Counted from the first letter of the stretch, positions 16,088 through 25,712 are shown. The stretch: DNA of 58,470 nucleotides from Natrarchaeobius chitinivorans (GCF_003841505.1 NZ_REGA01000024.1:1-58470), one strand, 5' to 3'. A program made the numbers and translations. The notes: generated by a model not told the origin, from the letters alone.

Positions 16088-17833
16088 ATGAACGGACGAA
16101 CGGTTGGACTCGTCGCCGTGGTCGCGCTCTCGGTGCTCGCCGGCGCGATCGGTCTGGTTTTGGTGGGTGGATTGACCCCCACCGATATCGACGAGACCAG
16201 CGCGGTCGATTCAGTCGTCGACGACGGCGTGAACAACGGCGGATCCGGAGAAACCGTGACGAAGTCGGTTCGAACGGAGACCGAACCAGCACTCCAACAA
16301 CAGCAGCAACCACCCGCAGATCGAACGCTCATTCGCGGAGAACCCGACCTCGAGGTCCACGCCCCGGAGCCGAAGGTCCAGTCGGGACAGACGAACAAAG
16401 TGCCGCTACAGGTATCGAACAGCGGGAATCTCAGGCTCGGCCCGTCAGATCAGCGCGAACTCGTGACGACCGCCCGGAACGTTCGCGTCGACGCCGACGC
16501 GAGCGCAACCCCGCTCACCGTCGAGAGCGGAGAACTGTCGGTCGGAAGCGTCACCGAGAACCAGCCCAACGAGGCACCGATCGCCATCAGCGTCCCTGAC
16601 GACGTCGACGCGGGGACGTACACGATCGACATCGACGTCTCTTACTCACACACCTACCAGCGCTCCGGAAACGGCGTCACCGACGATCGGTCCCGAACCT
16701 GGTCGACGTCGATCGACGTCGAAGTCGACGACGAAGCCCGGTTTACGATCACCGACGCGAAGACTGACGCACAGGTCGGCGACTCCGGGACGATGAAAGT
16801 CACCGTCGAAAACGTCGGCTCCGAGACCGCACGTGACGTCAACGTCATCCTCGAGTCCTCGAGCGCCGGCTTCGCGTTCGGCGAGAGCGCACAGGATTCG
16901 GCGTGGATCGACGAACTGTCCCCCGGGGAGTCGACGACCGTCGAGTACGACGTCGGCGTCGCACCGAACGCGCCCGTCCGCGGGTACACGCTCGACGGCA
17001 CCGTTCAGTTCAAGACCAGCGACGGCTTGCAACGCGTCGACGAGAGCCCATCTGTCGGCGTCACTCCACACACCGAACAGCAGTTCTCCGTGACCGACGT
17101 CGACTCCGACCTCTACGTCGGCGAGGACGGCAATCTGTACGGCGTCGTCACCAACGACGGTCCCACGGACGTACAGAACGTCGTCGTCCAGTTCGCCGAC
17201 GAGTCGCCGAACGTGGTCCCGATCGAACAGGGCGTCAGTGTCGGGTCGCTCGAGGCCGGCGAATCGACCTCGTTCCGACTCCCGCTCGAGATAAGTGGCG
17301 AAGCGGAGCCGGTGTCCAGAACGATCGATCTCGGCGTCCAGTACCGGAACGCGGACTTCGAAAAGCGCTTCTACGAGGACATAGAGGTCGTCGCGGACGT
17401 CGAACCGAAGCGCGATCAGTTCGAGGTCGACGTCCTCGAGCGGGACATCGCCGCCGGCGACGAGCAACACGTCACCGTCGAGGTAACGAACAACCTCGAT
17501 CAGACAGTGACCGACGTCGAGGCGCGACTGTTCGCTGACGATCCCCTCGACAGCGACGACGACGAAGGATTCGTCGAGGAACTCGAACCCGGGGAGTCGG
17601 TGACGATGACGTTCCACCTGAGCGCCGACTCGTCGGCAGCCGCGAAGACGTATCCGGTCTCCTTCGACTTCCGATACGACGACGAACGAGGGAACAGTCA
17701 GCTGTCGAACACGATTCGAGTCGCGATCGACGTCGTGGAAAGCGGGGGCGGAATACCCGGCTTCCTGATCGGGACGGTCGTCCTGACCGGTCTCGGACTG
17801 GGTGCCGGCGCGTACGTCTACCAGCGGAGATAG
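16088..17833 (+). CDS. Secreted, membrane-anchored CARDB/NEW3 repeat protein (COG1361-like)
   Basis: A 581-residue protein starting at ATG 16088 after a purine-rich GGGGGGTGGG. It has an N-terminal hydrophobic helix (TVGLVAVVALSVLAGAIGLV), a Q-rich linker (LQQQQQP), then three or four beta-sandwich repeats with the CARDB/NEW3 signature: FTITDAKTDAQVGDSGTMKV, FSVTDVDSDLYVGEDGNLYG and the LEPGES-type turns. It ends in a transmembrane helix (FLIGTVVLTGLGLGAGAYVY) and a short basic tail, YQRR. It precedes the RND exporter by 9 bp, so the two are co-transcribed. Such proteins are thought to be extracytoplasmic partners of the exporter, replacing a bacterial periplasmic adaptor; that role is inferred from context. 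Confidence 0.88.
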   Translation: MNGRTVGLVAVVALSVLAGAIGLVLVGGLTPTDIDETSAVDSVVDDGVNNGGSGETVTKSVRTETEPALQQQQQPPADRTLIRGEPDLEVHAPEPKVQSGQTNKVPLQVSNSGNLRLGPSDQRELVTTARNVRVDADASATPLTVESGELSVGSVTENQPNEAPIAISVPDDVDAGTYTIDIDVSYSHTYQRSGNGVTDDRSRTWSTSIDVEVDDEARFTITDAKTDAQVGDSGTMKVTVENVGSETARDVNVILESSSAGFAFGESAQDSAWIDELSPGESTTVEYDVGVAPNAPVRGYTLDGTVQFKTSDGLQRVDESPSVGVTPHTEQQFSVTDVDSDLYVGEDGNLYGVVTNDGPTDVQNVVVQFADESPNVVPIEQGVSVGSLEAGESTSFRLPLEISGEAEPVSRTIDLGVQYRNADFEKRFYEDIEVVADVEPKRDQFEVDVLERDIAAGDEQHVTVEVTNNLDQTVTDVEARLFADDPLDSDDDEGFVEELEPGESVTMTFHLSADSSAAAKTYPVSFDFRYDDERGNSQLSNTIRVAIDVVESGGGIPGFLIGTVVLTGLGLGAGAYVYQRR

Positions 17834-17842
17834 AACGACACG

Positions 17843-20326
17843 ATGACCGATACAGGAGCGCGGATCGAAGAGGCGACGGCCCGGCTCAACGAGACGATCG
17901 TCACTCGCTCGAAAACGGTCGTCGTCGTCTTTCTCGTTCTCACCGCCGTCTTCGCCGGCGGAATGACCGCCATCGAATCCGAGGAGGGGGAGATGGACGC
18001 GTTCACCGAGGGGATTCCGGAGCAAGACGCCCTCGACGCGGTCGACGAGGAGTTCGAGGGGTCGTTCGACGCAGGCGAGGAATCGACGCAGCTGGTTCAC
18101 ACCGGCACCGACGTCCTGACTCGCGAGGAACTGATTCGATCCCTCGTCGTCTTAGAGCGGGTCGAACAGCGCGACGACCTCCGAATGGCGTCGGCCGACG
18201 GGCCGGCGACGGTCGTCGCACAGGCGATCGACCCAGAGGCGGAGACGGCGGCCGAACAGCGCCGCGTACTCGAGAGGGCGACGAACGCCGAGGTCGATCG
18301 AACGATCCGAACGCTCGCGGACGATCCGGGGTTTACGAGCATCGTCTCCGAGGATTTCAATCCGAACGAGGCGTCGGCATCGGCGTCGATCATCGTGATC
18401 GACCACGACGTCCCACGGGAGTTCAGCGGCGACGACCTGACCGACACCCAGCGGGCCGTCGAATCGATCGCCGACGACGAGCCGACCGATCTGCGCGCGT
18501 TCGGCTCCGGTATCGTCGACGAGGAGTTCGAGAACATCATCGAGGACTCGATGGCGATCGTGATGCCGATCGTCGTCGTGCTGTTGCTCGCGTTTCTCGC
18601 GGTCGCCTACCGGGATCCGATCGATCTCGTCCTGGGGCTGCTCGCGCTCGTGATGACCGTCGTCTGGACGTTCGGGTTTCTCGGTTACGCGGGGATCCCG
18701 TTCGGGCAGATGATGATCGCAGTTCCCGTCCTGTTGCTGGCGGTCGGCGTCGACTTCGGGATCCACATCGTCAACCGGTATCGCGAGGAGATCGTCGAAG
18801 GGGACGAGCCGGTTGCCGCGATGCGGACGGCGAACAACCAACTCATGATCGCGTTCGTCATCGTGACGACAACGACGGTCTTCGGCTTCGGTGCGAACGT
18901 CGTCTCCGATCTCGCCCCGATTCGCGACATGGGGATCGCCTCGAGCGTCGGGATCGTCTTTACGTTTCTCATCTTCGGGCTCTTCTTGCCCGCGACGAAA
19001 CTGGAGATCGACCGGCTCCGCGATCGAGTCGGCGTCCCCGAGTTCGACTCGACGCCGATCGCCTCCGAGGAGTCGTCGTTCGGCCGGATGCTGTCGATCC
19101 CGGCGACGGCGAGTCAGCGTGCCCCGGTCTTTTTCGTTCTCGTCCTCCTGTTCGTCGGCGTCGGTGCTGCGGGATACGGTGCGGGCGTCGACACCACGTT
19201 CGACGAGGACGACTTCCTCCCGCCGGAAGAACAGCCGGGGTACATCGAGTACGTCCCCGAACCGTTCGCTCCCGGCGAGTACACGATCACCGGGACGATC
19301 ACCCTGCTCGAGGACCGGTTCGCGACGAACCAGGACGAATCGGTGACGATATACGTCGAAGGATCGCTCGAGGAGGACCACGCACTGGAGGCGCTCGAGG
19401 CACCCAACGCCGATCCGCCGAGTAGTCTGGCAGTCGGTGATGGCGGGCACGCAGAGGCCCAGAGCATCGTCACCGTGATCCAGTCGTACGCCGAGCAAGA
19501 CCCCGAATTCGCCGCGCTCGTCGATCGAAACGATCGAAGCGGGAACGGGGTCCCCGATCGGAACCTCGACCGAATCTACGACGAACTGTTCGCCTCGCCC
19601 GCCGGCGCGGACGCCGAACGATACCTTACGGAGGACCGCCGCGGTACCAAGATCGAGTACGCGGTCGACGCCGACGCCAGCCAGAGTGAGGTCGCGGCCG
19701 ACGCCAGCAGGTTCACTGCGGACTTCCGATACGAATCGACCGCGACCGGCGAGATCGTCGTCTTCGACGCCGTCAGTGACGTCATCTTCGCGTCGGCGAT
19801 TCAGGGCATGATGCTCGCGATCGGGCTGACGGCGGTGTTCCTCGTGATTGCCTACGCGGTGCTCGAGGGGCGGCCGTTGCTCGGCGTGGTCAACGTGTTC
19901 CCGATCGTCATCGCGGTCGCGTGTCTCGTCGGGACGATGCGACTGCTCGGCATGCCGTTGAACGCGCTCACAGCGACCATTCTCTCGATTTCGATCGGAA
20001 TCGGGATCGCCTACTCGGTCCACACGACGGCGCGTTTTATCGACGAGTACAACCAGCTCTCGGATCCGGTGTCCGCGCTCACGACGACGCTTTCGGGAAC
20101 CGGCGGCGCGCTCGCGGGGAGCATGCTCACGACGTCGATCGGAACCGGTTCCCTCGCGTTCGCCATCACGCCGGTTCTTGGCGACTTCGGTTTGTTGATG
20201 GCACTCAGCGTCTTCTACTCGTTCGTCGCGTCCGTCGTCGCGTTACCCCCGACGCTGATCCTCTGGGCCAGGGTTGCGGAGTCCGATACCACGCTCGAGT
20301 CCGTCAGGGATCGATTCGGGGTTTGA
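17843..20326 (+). CDS. RND-superfamily (MMPL-type) exporter
   Basis: An 827-residue polytopic protein with the duplicated 1+5 and 1+5 helix plan of RND proteins. TM1 lies near residue 30 (TVVVVFLVLTAVFAGGM), a large external loop spans about 50-235, and a helix bundle follows with LVLGLLALVMTVVWTFGFLG, AVPVLLLAVGVDFGIHIVNR (the GVDF/D motif that carries the proton-relay Asp) and RTANNQLMIAFVIVTTTTVF. The second half has GLTAVFLVIAYAVLEG, LSISIGIGIAYSVHTTARFI and FIDEYNQL. It probably exports lipids, drugs or other hydrophobic compounds, with the CARDB protein outside, under TetR control. The substrate is unknown. Confidence 0.92.
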   Translation: MTDTGARIEEATARLNETIVTRSKTVVVVFLVLTAVFAGGMTAIESEEGEMDAFTEGIPEQDALDAVDEEFEGSFDAGEESTQLVHTGTDVLTREELIRSLVVLERVEQRDDLRMASADGPATVVAQAIDPEAETAAEQRRVLERATNAEVDRTIRTLADDPGFTSIVSEDFNPNEASASASIIVIDHDVPREFSGDDLTDTQRAVESIADDEPTDLRAFGSGIVDEEFENIIEDSMAIVMPIVVVLLLAFLAVAYRDPIDLVLGLLALVMTVVWTFGFLGYAGIPFGQMMIAVPVLLLAVGVDFGIHIVNRYREEIVEGDEPVAAMRTANNQLMIAFVIVTTTTVFGFGANVVSDLAPIRDMGIASSVGIVFTFLIFGLFLPATKLEIDRLRDRVGVPEFDSTPIASEESSFGRMLSIPATASQRAPVFFVLVLLFVGVGAAGYGAGVDTTFDEDDFLPPEEQPGYIEYVPEPFAPGEYTITGTITLLEDRFATNQDESVTIYVEGSLEEDHALEALEAPNADPPSSLAVGDGGHAEAQSIVTVIQSYAEQDPEFAALVDRNDRSGNGVPDRNLDRIYDELFASPAGADAERYLTEDRRGTKIEYAVDADASQSEVAADASRFTADFRYESTATGEIVVFDAVSDVIFASAIQGMMLAIGLTAVFLVIAYAVLEGRPLLGVVNVFPIVIAVACLVGTMRLLGMPLNALTATILSISIGIGIAYSVHTTARFIDEYNQLSDPVSALTTTLSGTGGALAGSMLTTSIGTGSLAFAITPVLGDFGLLMALSVFYSFVASVVALPPTLILWARVAESDTTLESVRDRFGV

Positions 20327-20429
20327 TCCGGGATTCGTTCCCGCACCCGACGACGGTTCGTACCACACGCGTCATTCGTACCAGTTGCTATTGCCACGTC
20401 CTTTTACACGAGCCGTCCGTAGTGTGGGC

Positions 20430-22592
20430 ATGAACGATCCGACGAGTCGAAACCGTCTCGACGAGGAGGAAAGCCCGTACCTGCGCCAGCACGCCGACAA
20501 CCCCGTCAACTGGCAACCGTGGGACGACCGAGCCCTCGAGGCCGCCCGCGAGCGCGACGTTCCGATCTTCCTCTCGATCGGCTACTCGGCGTGTCACTGG
20601 TGTCACGTCATGGAGGAGGAGAGCTTCGCCGACGACGAGGTCGCCGAGGTGTTAAACGAGCAGTTCGTCCCGATCAAAGTCGACCGCGAGGAGCGCCCGG
20701 ACGTCGACAGCATCTACATGACGGTTTCACAACTCGTCACCGGGCGCGGCGGCTGGCCGCTGTCGGCGTGGCTCACCCCCGACGGACGGCCGTTTTACGT
20801 CGGGACGTACTTCCCGAAAGAACCGAAACGCGGCCAGCCCGGCTTCCTCGAGATCCTCGACAACATCGTCGACTCCTGGGAGACCGACCGCGACGAAGTC
20901 GAAAACCGCGCCGATCAGTGGACCGAGGCGGCACGAGATCAACTCGAGGAGACGCCGGATTCGATCGCGGCCGGCGAACCGCCTTCCAGCGACGTCCTCG
21001 AGTCGGCGGCCGACGCGGCGCTTCGAAGCGCCGACAGGCAACACGGTGGGTTCGGCTCCGACGGGCCGAAGTTCCCCCAGCCCGCTCGACTCCGGGTGCT
21101 CGCCCGCGCGTACGACCGAACCGGCCGCCAGACCTATCTCGACGTGATCGAAGAGAGCCTCGAGGCGATGGCCGCTGGCGGCCTCTACGATCACGTCGGC
21201 GGGGGCTTTCACCGGTATTGCGTCGACCGGGACTGGACGGTCCCCCACTTCGAGAAGATGCTGTACGACAACGCCGAGATTCCGCGGGCGTTTCTCGCCG
21301 GCTACCAGTTGACCGGCGAGCAGCAGTATGCAGACGTCGTCGAAGAGACCCTCGAGTTCGTCGGGCGCGAACTCACACACGACGAGGGCGGCTTTTTCAG
21401 CACGCTCGACGCACAGAGTCCGGTCCCGGCGGACGGCGACGGCGGGGGCGAGCGCGAGGAGGGTGCGTTCTACGTCTGGACGCCCGAAGAAGTTCGGGAC
21501 GCACTCGAGGCCGACGTCGACGCCGACCTCTTCTGTGCCCGCTACGACGTCACCGAGTCGGGGAACTTCGAGGGATCGAACCAGCCCAACCGGGTCGCGT
21601 CGGTTCCGGATCTCGCCGATCGGTTCGACCTCGAGGACCGGGAGGTTCGCGACCGGCTCGAGTCCGCTCGAGAGCGGTTGTTCGAGGCGCGCGAACGGCG
21701 GCCACGTCCGAACCGCGACGAGAAGGTGCTGGCGGGCTGGAACGGCCTGATGATCGCGACGTGTGCCGAAGCCGCGCTCGTGTTGGGCGAGGACGGGTAC
21801 GCCGAGCAGGCGGTAGACGCCCTCGAGTTCGTCCGCGAGCGCCTCTGGGACGACGACGAGAGACGCCTGTCGCGGCGGTACAAAGACGGCGACGTCGCCG
21901 TCTCCGGCTACCTCGAGGACTACGCCTTCCTCGCACGCGCCGCGGTGGGGTGTTACGAGGCGACCGGCGACGTGGATCACCTCGCGTTCGCACTCGAGCT
22001 GGCCCGGGTCATCGAAGCCGAGTTCTGGGACGCCGACCGCGGGACGCTCTATTTCACCCCCGAGAGCGGCGAGTCGCTCGTGACGAGACCCCAGGAGCTG
22101 ACCGATCAGTCGACGCCCTCGGCGGCCGGCGTCGCCGTCGAGACGCTGCTCGCACTCGACGAGTTCGCCGGGTCGGAGTTCGCAGAGATCGCGACGACGG
22201 TACTCGAAACCCACGCGAATCGCCTCGAGGCGAACGCACTCCAGCACGCGACGCTCTGTCTCGCTGCCGATCGCCTCGAGGCGGGCCCCCTCGAGGTCAC
22301 CGTCGCCGCCGCGGAACTTCCCGACGAGTGGCGCGATCGATTCGCCTCGCGGTATTTCCCCGACCGGTTGTTCGCACGCCGACCCCCGACCGACGAGGGC
22401 CTCGAGCCGTGGCTCGACCGACTGGGCCTCGAGGACGCACCGGCGATCTGGGCCGGCCGGGAGGCCCGCGACGGCGAGCCGACGCTGTACGTCTGTCGCG
22501 ATCGGACCTGTTCGCCGCCGACTCACGACGTCGAGGAAGCTCTCGAGTGGCTCGAAAGCGAGGTCGATTCGGGCCCTGACGCTCCCCTCTAG
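20430..22592 (+). CDS. DUF255 thioredoxin-like protein (YyaL/SPATA20 family)
   Basis: A 720-residue protein from ATG 20430. It starts MNDPTSRNRLDEEESPYLRQ, leading to the family hallmark HADNPVNWQPW and a thioredoxin-like domain with IGYSACHWCHVMEEESF, in which CHWC corresponds to the CxxC position. The rest (about 200-720) is a six-hairpin glycosidase-like barrel with GLYDHVGGGFHRYCVDRDW, VPHFEKMLYDNAEIPRAFL and NPTLYVC-like end. The human relative is SPATA20; the bacterial relative is YyaL. The biochemical activity is unproven. The frame continues upstream to 20274 inside the RND gene, but conservation begins at 20430. No partner gene is apparent. Confidence 0.92.
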   Translation: MNDPTSRNRLDEEESPYLRQHADNPVNWQPWDDRALEAARERDVPIFLSIGYSACHWCHVMEEESFADDEVAEVLNEQFVPIKVDREERPDVDSIYMTVSQLVTGRGGWPLSAWLTPDGRPFYVGTYFPKEPKRGQPGFLEILDNIVDSWETDRDEVENRADQWTEAARDQLEETPDSIAAGEPPSSDVLESAADAALRSADRQHGGFGSDGPKFPQPARLRVLARAYDRTGRQTYLDVIEESLEAMAAGGLYDHVGGGFHRYCVDRDWTVPHFEKMLYDNAEIPRAFLAGYQLTGEQQYADVVEETLEFVGRELTHDEGGFFSTLDAQSPVPADGDGGGEREEGAFYVWTPEEVRDALEADVDADLFCARYDVTESGNFEGSNQPNRVASVPDLADRFDLEDREVRDRLESARERLFEARERRPRPNRDEKVLAGWNGLMIATCAEAALVLGEDGYAEQAVDALEFVRERLWDDDERRLSRRYKDGDVAVSGYLEDYAFLARAAVGCYEATGDVDHLAFALELARVIEAEFWDADRGTLYFTPESGESLVTRPQELTDQSTPSAAGVAVETLLALDEFAGSEFAEIATTVLETHANRLEANALQHATLCLAADRLEAGPLEVTVAAAELPDEWRDRFASRYFPDRLFARRPPTDEGLEPWLDRLGLEDAPAIWAGREARDGEPTLYVCRDRTCSPPTHDVEEALEWLESEVDSGPDAPL

Positions 22593-22598
22593 TGGCGT

Positions 22599-22666
22599 CC
22601 CAAGCCTGTACTGATGAGCGAAATCACGCGGTGTGATCCGATTTCGCTCATCAGTCGACGCTTGGG
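22599..22666. repeat. Long perfect palindrome between genes, possible terminator or small mobile remnant
   Basis: The 15-bp arms CTGATGAGCGAAATC (22611-22625) and their exact complement (22640-22654) enclose a 14-base loop. Outside them CCCAAGC (22599-22605) and GCTTGGG (22660-22666) pair again after a 5-by-5 mismatch. The structure starts 6 bp after the DUF255 stop. No T-run follows, so it is not a standard archaeal terminator. Confidence 0.7.
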
Positions 22667-22798
22667 AGGGTACTAGTGCCGGGTGCCGAGCGAGCCTGCA
22701 AATCGACGTGATCGGCGACGTCGCCGTGTCACCGGGGACTGTTTACCTGATCGACCAACAGTGTTATTCGTCGTTCTCCCTTCTGTGAGTGTCACTGT

Positions 22799-24265
22799 AT
22801 GAGTACAGAGCTACAGACGATCGAAACCGGGGTTCCGGGACTGGACGAGATTCTCTACGGCGGCCTCGTGACGGACAGACTCTACCTCGTCGTCGGCCGA
22901 CCTGGTACCGGAAAGACGTTGCTCGGAATGGAGTTCCTTCGAACAGGGATCGACGACGGGGAGACCGTCCTGTTCGTCCACGGTGAGGAGTCGAAATCGG
23001 AAATCCTCGCGAACGCCTCGAGCTTCGGAATCGACCTCGAGACGGCACGGTTTCTCGATCTCGGCCCCGATTCCGATTTCTTCGACGGGGACAGTGCGTA
23101 CGATCTGGTCGACTCTCGAGACCTCGAACCCGAGGGATTTATCGAAGACATCAGGGACACGATCGAGGAAATCGATCCCGACCGCGTCCTCCTCGATCCG
23201 ATCTCGCAACTGCAGTATCTCGAGCCATCGGAGTACCAGTTTCGCAAGCGACTGATCTCGTTTATGCGGTTTCTGAAGGGACAGGGGACGACGGTGGTCG
23301 CGACGATGACGCCGGCCCCGGCGCGAAACGACAACGAAGTGCGATCGCTGAGCGACGGCGTCGTCGAACTCGAGCGGGGCGACGGCGGCCGGCGAATCGC
23401 CGTCCCGAAACACCGGGGAATCGGTCAACGTGACGGCAGCCACGGCCTCGAGATTCGGGCGAACGGACTCGAGGTGTACCCGAGTCTCGTCCCGAACCAG
23501 TACGAACGCGAGTTCGGACCGGACCGACTCCCGTTCGGTATCGACGAACTCGACGCGCTGCTCGGTGGCGGGATAGAGCGTGGAACGGCGACGTTCGTCG
23601 CCGGCCCGACCGGCGTCGGCAAGTCCACGGTCGGGACGCAGTTTCTCACGCAAGCGGCCGAACGCGGCGACAGCCCCGTCGCGTACCTCTTCGAAGAGTC
23701 ACCCAAGACGTTCGTCCATCGGGCAGACTCGATCGGGCTCTCACTCGACCGACTCAGGGAGGAAGAGAAACTCTCGATCGAGGCGGTCGAACCGCTCGCG
23801 CTGTCGGCCGAGGAGTTCGCACAGCGGGTCAAAAGGCGCGTGGAGTCGAACGAGACGGGAATCGTCATGATCGACGGCGTCGAGGGGTACAAAGTCGCAC
23901 TCCAGGGAGAGGGATCGAAACTCGGACGAAAGCTCCACGCGCTCATCCGGTATCTCAAAAACGAGAACGTCGCCGTCCTCCTGCTCGACGAAACCGATCA
24001 GGTGACCGGAATGCCGAGCGCGACGAGTGCGAAGATCAGCTACATCGCCGACAATGTCGTCTTTCTCAACTACGTCGAAACGGGCGGCGAACTCCGGAAG
24101 GGGATCGGCGTGCTGAAAAAGCGCGCCGGCAACTTCGAGCGGACGATCCGGGAGTTCGAGATCACGCCGGAGGGGATCGTCGTCGGCGAGCCGTTGACCG
24201 GCATCGAGGGAATCCTCGAGGGAACTCCGACCGGGCGTCTGCGGGCGGCCGACAGGACGAAGTAA
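22799..24265 (+). CDS. KaiC-like double-domain RecA-family ATPase
   Basis: A 488-residue protein with two KaiC-type domains. Domain one starts with IETGVPGLDEILYGGL and has Walker A GRPGTGKT at 33-40, the HGEES segment and a Walker B-like VLLDPISQL. Domain two starts GIDELDALLGGGIERG, with Walker A GPTGVGKS at 269-276, FEESPKTF and GIVMIDGVEG. The C-terminus ends in an FEITPEGI motif typical of these ATPases. Haloarchaeal KaiC-like proteins are widespread signalling ATPases; they are not shown to form a clock without KaiA and KaiB, which are absent here. A histidine kinase gene starts 14 bp downstream, so the two are probably co-transcribed and function together. Confidence 0.92.
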   Translation: MSTELQTIETGVPGLDEILYGGLVTDRLYLVVGRPGTGKTLLGMEFLRTGIDDGETVLFVHGEESKSEILANASSFGIDLETARFLDLGPDSDFFDGDSAYDLVDSRDLEPEGFIEDIRDTIEEIDPDRVLLDPISQLQYLEPSEYQFRKRLISFMRFLKGQGTTVVATMTPAPARNDNEVRSLSDGVVELERGDGGRRIAVPKHRGIGQRDGSHGLEIRANGLEVYPSLVPNQYEREFGPDRLPFGIDELDALLGGGIERGTATFVAGPTGVGKSTVGTQFLTQAAERGDSPVAYLFEESPKTFVHRADSIGLSLDRLREEEKLSIEAVEPLALSAEEFAQRVKRRVESNETGIVMIDGVEGYKVALQGEGSKLGRKLHALIRYLKNENVAVLLLDETDQVTGMPSATSAKISYIADNVVFLNYVETGGELRKGIGVLKKRAGNFERTIREFEITPEGIVVGEPLTGIEGILEGTPTGRLRAADRTK

Positions 24266-24279
24266 CGAACCGACCGACT

Positions 24280-25296
24280 GTGGATGTGCAGTCTCCCAGT
24301 ATTCGACTGCTGGTCGACGACGACGCGAACCGCAACGCGCTCGCGGAACTCCTCGAACAGCGCTACGACGTTCTCACGGACGGGCCGGATCTCGACGGCG
24401 ATCTCTACCTCGTCGACGACTTTTCGTTTCCGACCTACCGGGACCGGCTCGAGTCGATCAAAGCCGAGACGGAGCCGTCGTTCGTTCCGGTTGTCCTCGT
24501 CAGACGCGAGGAGACGCACGTGGATCTGGATCTGACTCAGGGGAGCGAGGACGGCGACCGCCCGCTGATCGACGAAGTGATTTCGGCCCCCGTTCGAAAA
24601 GCAGTACTCTACCGCCGACTCTCGAACCTCCTCGTTCGTCGACGACAGTTCAACCGACTCGAGGAGCAAAACGAGCGACTCGACCGGTTCGCGAGCGTGG
24701 TGAGCCACGATCTGCGCAATCCGATACAGGTCGCCCAGGGCCGTCTCGATCTCGTCGAGCCCGAAATTTCACCCCCCGAACGAGAACACGTCGAGGTAGC
24801 TCGAGAGTCACTGGATCGGATGAACTCGCTGATCGACGACGTGCTGGCGCTCGCTCGAGAGGGCGAGACGGTCGACGACCCCGTCTGCGTTTCGCTGGAA
24901 ACTACCGCGATGAACGCGTGGACCGTCGTCGAAACTCCCGACGCGAAGCTGTCCGTCTCCGCGGGGACTGGAGCGATCGTCGCGGATCCGGATCGGCTCG
25001 CTACGGTGTTCGAGAACCTGTTTCGAAACGCGATCGAACACGGTGGGGCCGACGTGACGGTCGACGTCGGAACGACGGAAACGGGATTCTACGTGGCCGA
25101 CGACGGCTCCGGCATTCCGTCCGACGAACGCGACGACGTCAAAGAGCGAGGATACTCGAGAAACGGCGGCGGAACCGGACTCGGTCTCGACATCGTGAAC
25201 ACGATCGTCGACGCTCACGGCTGGAGCCTGGCGATCGGCGAGAGCGAAAGCGGTGGCGCTCGATTCGACGTCAGCGGCGTCGAGTGGTGTCGCTAA
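24280..25296 (+). CDS. Histidine kinase paired with KaiC-like ATPase
   Basis: A 338-residue soluble kinase starting at GTG 24280. Residues 1-115 form a receiver-like domain (IRLLVDDDANRNALAELLEQ) that has an Asp-rich start but no clear D-x-x-M-P phospho-site: the corresponding segment reads LYLVDDFSFP. The HisKA domain has ASVVSHDLRNPIQVAQGR. The ATPase keeps the N-box (FENLFRNAIEHGG), the D-box (VADDGSGIPSDE) and the G-box (GGGTGLGLDIVNT), so catalysis is expected. The layout, a pseudo-receiver followed by kinase beside a KaiC protein, recalls the pairing of KaiC with SasA-type kinases in cyanobacteria, but the domains are not the same. An in-frame GTG at 24286 is an alternative start. Confidence 0.88.
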   Translation: MDVQSPSIRLLVDDDANRNALAELLEQRYDVLTDGPDLDGDLYLVDDFSFPTYRDRLESIKAETEPSFVPVVLVRREETHVDLDLTQGSEDGDRPLIDEVISAPVRKAVLYRRLSNLLVRRRQFNRLEEQNERLDRFASVVSHDLRNPIQVAQGRLDLVEPEISPPEREHVEVARESLDRMNSLIDDVLALAREGETVDDPVCVSLETTAMNAWTVVETPDAKLSVSAGTGAIVADPDRLATVFENLFRNAIEHGGADVTVDVGTTETGFYVADDGSGIPSDERDDVKERGYSRNGGGTGLGLDIVNTIVDAHGWSLAIGESESGGARFDVSGVEWCR

Positions 25297-25305
25297 TCGC
25301 GTGAG

Positions 25306-25698
25306 TTATCCGTCCTCGAGAGCCGCCTCGATCTCTCGGGCGAGCCAGATCGCCGGCGGAAGCGTTTCCTCTTCGACGAACCGCGTGATCTCTTTGCCGT
25401 CGCCCCCATCCGGGGCGCGTTCGACCACGACCGTCGGAATGTACTCGACGTCGTACTCGTCGACGCCGGGTCCCTGCTTGTCCTGACCGACGGCGATCTC
25501 TTCGATTCGGTCGTCCGGAACGCCGCCGGCGTCGAGCGCCGCGGCGAAATCCGGAAGCAGCTTTCGACAGTCCTTACACCAGTCGCCGCCCCATACTTTG
25601 TAGAGCAGTTCGTCGCTGTACGCGTCGAACGTGTCGACGGCGTCTTCGTACGACGCGGCGTCCCACGCCGGGTTCGGGTTCATCGTCTCGAGACTCAT
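25306..25698 (-). CDS. Thioredoxin-fold protein
   Basis: A 130-residue thioredoxin-like protein from ATG 25696-25698 (MSLETMNPNPAWDAAS). The active site is WGGDWCKDCRKLLPDF, a CxxC redox pair, and the conserved cis-proline is in YIPTVVVERAPDGGD. It likely reduces protein or small-molecule disulphides in the cytoplasm. The frame stays open to 25842, but that upstream part translates a 33-bp duplication and is not protein-like. The start codon is 27-30 bp from a TTAA-containing promoter word, fitting a leaderless transcript. The stop lies 9 bp from the stop of the convergent kinase. Confidence 0.9.
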   Translation of the reverse strand: MSLETMNPNPAWDAASYEDAVDTFDAYSDELLYKVWGGDWCKDCRKLLPDFAAALDAGGVPDDRIEEIAVGQDKQGPGVDEYDVEYIPTVVVERAPDGGDGKEITRFVEEETLPPAIWLAREIEAALEDG

Positions 25699-25712
25699 AC
25701 GCGGAGATTTCG

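Noticed and set aside
18152..20023. 623-codon open frame on the minus strand
   Set aside because: It lies wholly inside the RND exporter gene, has His/Asp/Arg-rich low-complexity translation and no motif. Long antisense frames are common in GC-rich haloarchaeal genes.
20519..22579. 686-codon open frame on the plus strand inside the DUF255 gene
   Set aside because: Translation is almost entirely Arg, Gly and Pro; the overlapping frame has clear family motifs.
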